The notes under the pieces: model-generated
Databases searched by the model: none
The model's input: only the letters and a program-made list of their open reading frames with translations
What the model was told of the DNA's origin: nothing
Shown here: positions 6,306-11,206 of the stretch, piece by piece
Numbering within the stretch: position 1 is the first letter of the stretch
Layout: the number at the start of each line of letters is the position of its first letter
Made by a program: the position numbers and the translations under genes
Assembly (NCBI GenBank): GCA_019104905.1
Contig: JAHRXB010000180.1
Coordinates: forward strand, 1-11,206
Reading direction: 5' to 3'
From: Bdellovibrio sp.
GTDB lineage: Bacteria > Bdellovibrionota > Bdellovibrionia > Bdellovibrionales > Bdellovibrionaceae
Length of the DNA: 11,206 bases

Positions 6306-7637
6306 ATGTTTGAGAATTTATCTGACAAGATTATGGCCAGCCTCAAAAAGGTCCGTGGGCAAAGTAAAATCACGGAATCGAATGTTGAGGACGTCATTAA
6401 AGAGATTCGTTTAAGTCTTCTTGAAGCCGATGTGAACTTCAAAGTCGTTAAGACTTTTATCGATAAAGTAAAAGCGAAAGCCTTGGGAGCGGAAGTTCTT
6501 CAGAACGTAAATCCCGGCCAAATGTTTGTAAAAATCGTCCATGAAGAGCTGGTGAATGTTCTTGGTGGCGGCGCGGTTGATATCAATGTTCGCGAAAATC
6601 CCAGTGTGATTTTTTTAGTAGGTCTGCAAGGGGCGGGGAAAACAACTTCGGCTGCCAAGCTGTCTCTTTATATTCGTCAGAAGTTGGGAAAAAAACCCGG
6701 GTTGGTTCCTGCGGATATCTATCGTCCGGCGGCGATTGACCAGTTGCAAACTTTAGGACGACAAAACAATATTCCAACATTCCCGACTGAAGTGGGAATG
6801 AAACCTGAAGAGATTCTTGAAAAGTCCAAGCAGTGGGCCAAAGACAATATGGTTGATGTTGTCATCGTGGATACGGCGGGACGCTTGCAAATTGATGAAG
6901 ATCTGATGGGCGAGTTGGGGCGTCTTAAAGAAATCTGGACACCGCAAGAGATTCTTCTTGTCGCCGATGCAATGTTAGGACAACAGTCCGTGAACGTGGC
7001 AGAGGGTTTTCATAAAAGACTTTCTTTGACGGGTTTGATTTTGACGAAAGTGGACGGGGATGCGCGCGGTGGTGCCGCTCTGTCGATCCGTGAAGTAACG
7101 GGAATTCCAATTAAGTTTTTGGGTGTCGGTGAAAAAGTTTCGGCCTTAGAAGTCTTCCATCCCGATCGTTTGGCGGGACGAATTCTTGATATGGGCGACG
7201 TCCTTTCTTTGGTTGAAAAAGCTCAGGAAGTTATTGATGAGAAGGCCGCTCGGGACTCTGCTAAGAAGATCATGAAGAATGAGTTCACCCTGGAGGACTT
7301 CCTAGCTCAGATTCAGCAACTCAAAAAAATGGGTGGTTTTGAATCCATCTTGAAATTTTTACCCGGTATGGGGGAGTTGAGTAAGCAGCTTAAGAACATG
7401 ACCCCTCCGGATGCTGAGATGAAGAAAATTGAAGCGATCATTCGTTCCATGACCCTGGAAGAGCGCAACAATCACAAGATTTTAAACGCTTCGCGTCGCA
7501 CCAGAATCGCTAAAGGGAGCGGCACTCAAGTTCAGGACGTCAACAAGCTGGTGAAGCAGTTTGAGGACGCTAAAAAGATGATGGGTGGGCTTATGAAGAT
7601 GGGAATGGGTCGAGGCGGAATGAAGTTCCCATTTTAA
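6306..7637 (+). CDS. ffh: Signal recognition particle protein Ffh (SRP54 GTPase)
   Basis: Ffh binds 4.5S RNA and signal sequences of nascent inner-membrane proteins and brings ribosomes to the receptor FtsY. The 443-residue protein has the full domain order: N domain (about 1-95), G domain (about 96-295) and methionine-rich M domain (about 300-443). Motifs: G1 GLQGAGKTT (106-114), the ADIYRPAAIDQL loop (126-137), DTAGR (189-193), TKVDGDARGG (247-256), and in the M domain the RNA-binding stretch around SRRTRIAKGSG. The C-terminal end has many Met and Gly residues. AGGAG lies 5 nt before the ATG. It heads the translation cluster, with rpsP 70 nt downstream. The 4.5S RNA gene is not in this window. 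Confidence 0.98.
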   Translation: MFENLSDKIMASLKKVRGQSKITESNVEDVIKEIRLSLLEADVNFKVVKTFIDKVKAKALGAEVLQNVNPGQMFVKIVHEELVNVLGGGAVDINVRENPSVIFLVGLQGAGKTTSAAKLSLYIRQKLGKKPGLVPADIYRPAAIDQLQTLGRQNNIPTFPTEVGMKPEEILEKSKQWAKDNMVDVVIVDTAGRLQIDEDLMGELGRLKEIWTPQEILLVADAMLGQQSVNVAEGFHKRLSLTGLILTKVDGDARGGAALSIREVTGIPIKFLGVGEKVSALEVFHPDRLAGRILDMGDVLSLVEKAQEVIDEKAARDSAKKIMKNEFTLEDFLAQIQQLKKMGGFESILKFLPGMGELSKQLKNMTPPDAEMKKIEAIIRSMTLEERNNHKILNASRRTRIAKGSGTQVQDVNKLVKQFEDAKKMMGGLMKMGMGRGGMKFPF

Positions 7638-7640
7638 GGC

Positions 7641-7669
7641 TTGATATTTAATCGTTAACACAGTACACA
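7641..7669 (+). promoter_or_regulatory. Candidate promoter for rpsP
   Basis: TTGATA (7641-7646) lies 17 nt before TACACA (7664-7669) in the 70-nt gap between ffh and rpsP. The -35 match is good (five of six) but the -10 is poor. An extra promoter here would fit the strong codon bias of rpsP, but read-through from ffh is equally possible. Confidence 0.25.
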
Positions 7670-7707
7670 CTTGGTCTTACTGTTTTTGAAACAAGAGGTT
7701 TAGAAAA

Positions 7708-7956
7708 ATGGCAGTTGTAATTCGTTTGGCTCGTATGGGCGCTAAGCACGAACCTAAATACCGCATCACTGTAGCGGATTCTCGTCGTTACGTTACTGGA
7801 AAATTCCTTGATATTCTTGGAACTTACATCCCGACTCCAAAGGGTAACGATAAAAAAGTTGAGCTTGATCTTGCTAAAGTTGAAGAGTGGATCAAAAAAG
7901 GTGCTCAGCCTACAGACCGTGTAAAACACGTTATTAAGTTGGCTCAAGCTAAATAG
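7708..7956 (+). CDS. rpsP: 30S ribosomal protein S16
   Basis: S16 is a small-subunit assembly protein that binds 16S rRNA. The 82-residue product is the normal length and shows the family start MAVVIRLARMG, the segment RYVTGKFLDILGTYIP and the KGAQPTDRV motif near the C terminus. AAGAGG lies 9 nt before the ATG. Codon use is strongly biased (CGT, GTT, GAA, AAA), as expected for an abundant ribosomal protein. It is followed after 58 nt by khpA. Confidence 0.98.
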   Translation: MAVVIRLARMGAKHEPKYRITVADSRRYVTGKFLDILGTYIPTPKGNDKKVELDLAKVEEWIKKGAQPTDRVKHVIKLAQAK

Positions 7957-8014
7957 TGATTGGCAATGGGGCCGAATTCGATAGAATATCGGATATGTCC
8001 TGTTTTGGGGGGTA

Positions 8015-8257
8015 ATGATGGATAGCTTGAAAGACCTCGTAGAATTCATGGCGAAGTCCCTGGTGGACAAGCCTGAAAACGTCGAAGTTGACGAAATCCC
8101 TGGTCAGCAAACCACTCTTCTCGCTTTGAAGGTTGATAAAGAAGACCTTGGCAAAGTGATTGGTAAGCAGGGTAAGACCGCAGCTGCTATGCGCACAATT
8201 ATCCGCGCCGCTGGTACGAAGCTTAATAAGCGATATCACCTCGATATCGTAGAATAG
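8015..8257 (+). CDS. khpA: KH-domain RNA-binding protein KhpA
   Basis: The 80-residue protein is a single type II KH domain with GKQG (50-53) as the GxxG loop in the context GKVIGKQGKTAAAMR. KhpA binds RNA, in some bacteria as a dimer with KhpB, and its gene is usually found between rpsP and rimM, as here. A run of six G (8007-8012) serves as ribosome binding site; because of its spacing the second ATG at 8018 may be the real start, shortening the protein by one residue. It is the last gene before the terminator at 8317. Confidence 0.93.
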   Translation: MMDSLKDLVEFMAKSLVDKPENVEVDEIPGQQTTLLALKVDKEDLGKVIGKQGKTAAAMRTIIRAAGTKLNKRYHLDIVE

Positions 8258-8267
8258 CAAACTAAGC

Positions 8268-8289
8268 TGCTTCAAAGCGATTTGGAGCA
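8268..8289 (+). promoter_or_regulatory. Hairpin with GCGA (GNRA) tetraloop in the khpA-rimM gap
   Basis: TGCTTCAAA (8268-8276) pairs with TTTGGAGCA (8281-8289), nine pairs including one wobble, closed by GCGA. GNRA loops are stable and often make tertiary contacts or bind protein. It lies 10 nt after the khpA stop and 27 nt before the terminator stem. It has no T run, so it is not itself a terminator. Confidence 0.5.
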
Positions 8290-8316
8290 CGAAAAAGCTA
8301 AATTATTTCTCTAGGG

Positions 8317-8350
8317 AAGGGGTTGTCATAAGGCAACCCCTTTTATTTTT
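8317..8350 (+). terminator. Intrinsic terminator between khpA and rimM
   Basis: AAGGGGTTGTC (8317-8327) pairs with GGCAACCCCTT (8332-8342), eleven pairs with one wobble and a 4-nt ATAA loop, followed by TTTTATTTTT (8341-8350). It is a textbook intrinsic terminator. The rimM Shine-Dalgarno begins at the next base (8351), so rimM must be reached by read-through or by a promoter not apparent here. Confidence 0.88.
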
Positions 8351-8364
8351 GGTGGAGTGTGAAA

Positions 8365-8880
8365 ATGAAATTAGTAGGAAAAGTGCGAGAGGCTCATGGA
8401 CTTAAAGGAGACCTTTATGTCCTTATTTTTTCCGGTGATATCTCTTGGGCAAAAAGAATGAAGAGTTTTGGTTTGAAAGCCAAGGACTCAGATGAAATTC
8501 AAAGCTTCACTGTTGAGAGAACGAAACCCTTTAAAAAAGGGATCATTGTTAAAGCTTCTGAGATCAAGGATCGGACGGAAGCTGAGGGCGTGGAGCATCT
8601 AGAGTTCTTCGTGGATGATGAACTTTTGGTTTCTAAGCCTGGAGAGACCATCTATCTTTCTGAAATCAAAAACTTCAAATTGAAAAATCCTGAACAAACT
8701 GTCCTTGGGGAGATCGTTGGATTTTCTTCTAACGGAGTTCAAGACCTTTTGGTTGTTGAAGCTGATGGTAAAAAAGTTGAAGTCCCTTTTGTGGATGCTT
8801 TCATTAAGAAGATCGACTTTAAACATCAAGCCGTTGTAATGGATTTGCCTGAAGGGCTTTTTGATATCGAGAACGCTTAA
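8365..8880 (+). CDS. rimM: Ribosome maturation factor RimM
   Basis: RimM assists late 30S assembly, acting on the 16S 3' domain and S19. The 171-residue protein has the N-terminal beta-barrel motif [14 protein letters not shown] (about 3-17, HGLKG at 11-15) and a C-terminal PRC-barrel with [18 protein letters not shown] (about 115-132), [12 protein letters not shown] and the closing PEGLFD. The ATG at 8365 was chosen over an in-frame GTG at 8359 because GGTGGAG lies 7 nt upstream of the ATG but only 1 nt from the GTG. Its stop overlaps the trmD start as TAATG, so the two are translationally coupled. Confidence 0.95.
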   Translation: MKLVGKVREAHGLKGDLYVLIFSGDISWAKRMKSFGLKAKDSDEIQSFTVERTKPFKKGIIVKASEIKDRTEAEGVEHLEFFVDDELLVSKPGETIYLSEIKNFKLKNPEQTVLGEIVGFSSNGVQDLLVVEADGKKVEVPFVDAFIKKIDFKHQAVVMDLPEGLFDIENA

Positions 8881-9707
8881 TGCTTCAGATTGACGTGATC
8901 ACTCTTTTTCCAGAGATGATAGAAAGCGCCGTATCTCACGGAGTGCTGGGTCAGGCTCTGAAGGGTGAATTACTCCATGTCAAAGCTCATACGCCTCGCG
9001 AATTTGCCAGCGATCGTCATCGCACTGTCGATGATCGGCCCTTCGGGGGCGGTGATGGCATGATCATGTTGCCAGAGACCTTGGAAAAGACTCTTCAAAA
9101 GGTGCAACATAAGAATTCCAGTGTGATCTATCTTTCCCCTCAAGGGAACACCCTCACTGATGAAAAGGCCCGATCCTTATCAAAAGAAGAACACTTGATT
9201 TTTATCTGTGGCCGTTATGGGGGAATCGATCAGCGTATTATTAATGCTTACGTCGACGAGGAAATCTCTATTGGGGATTATGTTCTGTCAGGCGGAGAGC
9301 TGGGGGCCTTGGTCATTATCGACTCTTTGGCTCGTTTTATCCCCGGTGTTTTGGGGCATGGCGATTCGGCGGATAAAGATAGTTTTTCTCAAGGCCTTTT
9401 AGAGCATCCCAATTTCACCAGACCGCGAGAATACTTAGGGCAGGAAGTGCCAGAGGTGCTTCTTAGCGGGAATCACAAAATGATTGAAGAGTGGAAAGAA
9501 AAAGTTTCTGCTCTGGTCACTTGCAAGAAGCGTCCTGATTTATTTAAAGAATATCTTCAACAAGAAAACGCCAAGTATCAGGCGTTAAAAAAGAAAAAAA
9601 CAGAGTCTCCATTGAAGGAATTGCAGAAATTCCTGGCGGCGCTGTCCCTTCAAGAGCGCCAGGTGTTGGGGCTTGAAGATTTGCACGAGGAAGATCTGAA
9701 TGTCTGA
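8880..9707 (+). CDS. trmD: tRNA (guanine37-N1)-methyltransferase TrmD
   Basis: TrmD methylates G37 next to the anticodon, using S-adenosylmethionine, and prevents +1 frameshifting. The 275-residue protein has the SPOUT domain with [11 protein letters not shown] (51-61), [16 protein letters not shown] (110-119), [11 protein letters not shown] (130-140) and [10 protein letters not shown] (173-182). Arg152 and Asp167 align with the catalytic Arg154 and Asp169 of E. coli. Position 114 is Gly where E. coli has Glu116, and 118 is Gln where E. coli has Glu120, which is unusual as far as I remember the family. The C-terminal domain is about 20 residues longer than in E. coli, with a lysine-rich segment near 237. 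The gene overlaps rimM by 1 nt and the next methyltransferase gene by 8 nt. Confidence 0.96.
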   Translation: MLQIDVITLFPEMIESAVSHGVLGQALKGELLHVKAHTPREFASDRHRTVDDRPFGGGDGMIMLPETLEKTLQKVQHKNSSVIYLSPQGNTLTDEKARSLSKEEHLIFICGRYGGIDQRIINAYVDEEISIGDYVLSGGELGALVIIDSLARFIPGVLGHGDSADKDSFSQGLLEHPNFTRPREYLGQEVPEVLLSGNHKMIEEWKEKVSALVTCKKRPDLFKEYLQQENAKYQALKKKKTESPLKELQKFLAALSLQERQVLGLEDLHEEDLNV

Positions 9708-10281
9708 AATACCGTATGTACCAAGACTCGCAATTGGACTAGTTCATCATCCCGTGAGGGACCGGATGCAGAAGACGGTGGCGACCAATATCACCAACTT
9801 CGATATCCATGACATCGCGAGGGCGGCTCAGGTGTATGGAGTGGAAAAATATTACATTATCCATCCCATGCAAGAACAGCTGATGTTCGTAGAAAGGGTT
9901 TTAGACCACTGGAGAACGGGGCAGGGCTCTAAGTTCAATCCTATGCGTAAGACCGCCCTGGGGTCCGTAAGAACGGCAGAGAGCGTGGAAAAGGCCCTTG
10001 AGGACTGGAATGCCCCCGAGGGACTGGTTATAGCGACAACGGCGCGAACGGAGTGGGCGAAGAGAAAGTATTCTTTTGCTGAGTTGCGCCATGAAATGCA
10101 TGTAGAAAAGAAGCCCGTTCTTATGTTATTTGGTACTGGTTTTGGTATGACAGAGGGCCTGATTGGGTCTTGCTCAGGGGTTCTCGAGAGTATTCGAGGG
10201 GCTCCTCCCCAGGATTATCGCCATCTTTCCGTAAGATCGGCAGTAAGTATCTGTCTTGACCGCGTAATGGGTCCATGGTAG
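9700..10281 (+). CDS. TrmD-associated SPOUT-like RNA methyltransferase
   Basis: The 193-residue protein matches what I know of the Methyltrn_RNA_4 family (Thermotoga TM_1570 type), putative S-adenosylmethionine-dependent RNA methyltransferases. Seen in the sequence: N-terminal [11 protein letters not shown], the segment [17 protein letters not shown] (32-48), the middle stretch [12 protein letters not shown] (70-81), and C-terminal SPOUT-like cofactor motifs [11 protein letters not shown] (143-153) and YRHLSVRSA (173-181). The HLSVRSA motif resembles SpoU-type knots. No target RNA is known to me. AGGAAG sits 6 nt before the ATG inside the end of trmD, and the 8-nt overlap suggests coupled synthesis. 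Location between trmD and rplS points to tRNA or rRNA as substrate. Confidence 0.88.
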   Translation: MSEIPYVPRLAIGLVHHPVRDRMQKTVATNITNFDIHDIARAAQVYGVEKYYIIHPMQEQLMFVERVLDHWRTGQGSKFNPMRKTALGSVRTAESVEKALEDWNAPEGLVIATTARTEWAKRKYSFAELRHEMHVEKKPVLMLFGTGFGMTEGLIGSCSGVLESIRGAPPQDYRHLSVRSAVSICLDRVMGPW

Positions 10282-10329
10282 ACCCTTGTTTTACTTTTTG
10301 TGAAAATTGACTGCTACAAGGATTAGGCA

Positions 10330-10704
10330 ATGGCTAAAGAAACAAATCTCGTTAGACGCGTTAGCGTTAAAGCTGCAAACAAAAACATCCAGTCATTCAG
10401 CTCTGGTGATACTGTTAACGTATTCGTTAAAGTAAAAGAGGGTGAGAAAGAGCGTGTTCAGCTTTACAAAGGTATCGTAACTAAAATCCAAGGAGCTGGC
10501 GCTGCGAAGTCTTTCACAGTTCGCAAGATCTCTGCGGGTGTTGGTGTTGAAAGAACATTCCCATTCTCAAGCCCTGCGCTTGATAAAGTTGAAGTTGTGA
10601 CTACAGGTAAAGTACGTCGTTCTAAGTTGTACTATCTTCGTGCATTGGAAGGTAAAGCAGCTAAGATCCAATCTGAACTTGTATCTAACAAAGCTGAAGC
10701 TTAA
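10330..10704 (+). CDS. rplS: 50S ribosomal protein L19
   Basis: L19 sits at the interface of the ribosomal subunits. The 124-residue protein, slightly longer than the usual 115, shows the family patterns [20 protein letters not shown] (about 23-42), [24 protein letters not shown] and [15 protein letters not shown] lies 7 nt before the ATG. Codon use is highly biased as in rpsP and unlike the flanking methyltransferase and rnhB genes, in line with high expression. The 48-nt gap before it has no clear promoter. A strong terminator follows. Confidence 0.98.
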   Translation: MAKETNLVRRVSVKAANKNIQSFSSGDTVNVFVKVKEGEKERVQLYKGIVTKIQGAGAAKSFTVRKISAGVGVERTFPFSSPALDKVEVVTTGKVRRSKLYYLRALEGKAAKIQSELVSNKAEA

Positions 10705-10731
10705 TTTCCGGCGGATATTGCTTTCACATAC

Positions 10732-10769
10732 AAAAGACCTAGGACGGCGTTCTAGGTCTTTTTTGTTTT
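10732..10769 (+). terminator. Intrinsic terminator after rplS
   Basis: AAAAGACCTAGGA (10732-10744) pairs with TTCTAGGTCTTTT (10750-10762), thirteen pairs including one G-T, with loop CGGCG, followed by TTTTTTGTTTT (10759-10769). It ends the rimM-trmD-rplS transcript 27 nt after the rplS stop and separates it from rnhB. Confidence 0.9.
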
Positions 10770-10824
10770 GGGCTTGTATCTAACTTCTTTCAGTACGGGC
10801 ATTTTTAATACGGCGGCGAAGAGT

Positions 10825-11206
10825 ATGGCGAAAAAGAATTCACAGATCGAATTTCCGAAGATTGATTGGACCGAGTTTTCTCCCACACCTGTGATTGGTG
10901 TTGATGAAGTGGGGAGAGGTTGCCTTGCGGGGCCCGTGTATGCGGCGGCTGTGATCTTTCGTTCGGACTCTTTGAATGATCTTGTGACAGACTCAAAACT
11001 CTTGTCCGAAAAGCGTAGAGATGAGTTGGCTGAATTAATTCTCAAAGAACATCAAGTGGGCATCGGAAGTGCAACGGTTGAAGAAATTGACGAGATCAAT
11101 ATTCTCAATGCCGCCTTGCTGGCGATGAAAAGAGCTGTAGAGCAACTAGGCGTTTCGAGTGGTCATGTTCTTGTCGATGGAAATAAAAAAATTCCTGGTC
11201 TCAAGG
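10825..11206 (+). CDS. rnhB: Ribonuclease HII, N-terminal part (cut by window end)
   Basis: RNase HII removes ribonucleotides from DNA and RNA in hybrids. The first 127 codons are present and the frame stays open to the window end. Visible: the family signature [20 protein letters not shown] with catalytic Asp27 and Glu28, the segment [11 protein letters not shown] (55-65), and HVLVDGNK with the third catalytic Asp118. The fourth acidic residue would lie beyond the window. The ATG at 10825 has a weak GAAGAG site upstream and gives a normal N terminus with a short extension of about 22 residues. It lies behind the rplS terminator, so it needs read-through or its own promoter; rplS-rnhB adjacency is common. 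Confidence 0.95.
   Translation, partial: MAKKNSQIEFPKIDWTEFSPTPVIGVDEVGRGCLAGPVYAAAVIFRSDSLNDLVTDSKLLSEKRRDELAELILKEHQVGIGSATVEEIDEINILNAALLAMKRAVEQLGVSSGHVLVDGNKKIPGLK

Noticed and set aside
7648..8070. Minus-strand open frame of 140 codons
   Set aside because: It lies antisense to rpsP and the start of khpA, both certain genes, and its sequence shows no domain or ribosome binding site.

Overview
This 11.2-kb window looks like ordinary, densely packed bacterial chromosome. Gene content and protein character suggest a Bdellovibrio-like predatory bacterium or relative (Bdellovibrionota, formerly Deltaproteobacteria). That assignment is an inference from the gene order ffh-rpsP-khpA-rimM-trmD-SPOUT methyltransferase-rplS-rnhB and the general look of the proteins; no database search was possible. 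No phage, transposon, CRISPR array or recognisable defence system is visible.

Left part (1-2331): a minus-strand initiator tRNA-fMet with its own promoter (TTGACC-N17-TATACC) lies next to a divergent plus-strand gene for a 318-residue membrane-anchored protein of unknown function. The Shine-Dalgarno of that gene sits inside a small hairpin. It converges on a minus-strand gene for the tRNA uridine-34 hydroxylase TrhO. The two stop codons overlap in the 4-nt loop of a perfect 11-bp palindrome, so both proteins end in the residues SAKN.

Middle part (2332-6132): prfC (release factor 3) is followed 12 nt later by a two-gene ABC-2 exporter of the YadG/YadH type whose ATPase and permease overlap by ATGA. 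This run converges, across an 11-bp hairpin, on a minus-strand gene for a small secreted protein of 88 residues.

Right part (6306-11206): the conserved translation and protein-targeting cluster. It holds ffh (signal recognition particle GTPase), rpsP (S16), khpA (KH-domain RNA-binding protein), rimM (16S maturation), trmD (m1G37 tRNA methyltransferase), a TrmD-associated SPOUT-like RNA methyltransferase, rplS (L19) and the start of rnhB (RNase HII, cut by the window end). A strong intrinsic terminator, preceded by a hairpin with a GCGA tetraloop, sits between khpA and rimM and ends directly at the rimM ribosome binding site. A second strong terminator follows rplS. The genes are functionally coherent: tRNA supply and modification, ribosome assembly, translation termination and SRP targeting.

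The points most worth a second look are the khpA-rimM attenuator-like leader, the replacement of a normally conserved glutamate in TrmD, the palindrome shared by two convergent stop codons, and the hairpin over the ribosome binding site of the unknown membrane protein. None of these amounts to a clearly new system.
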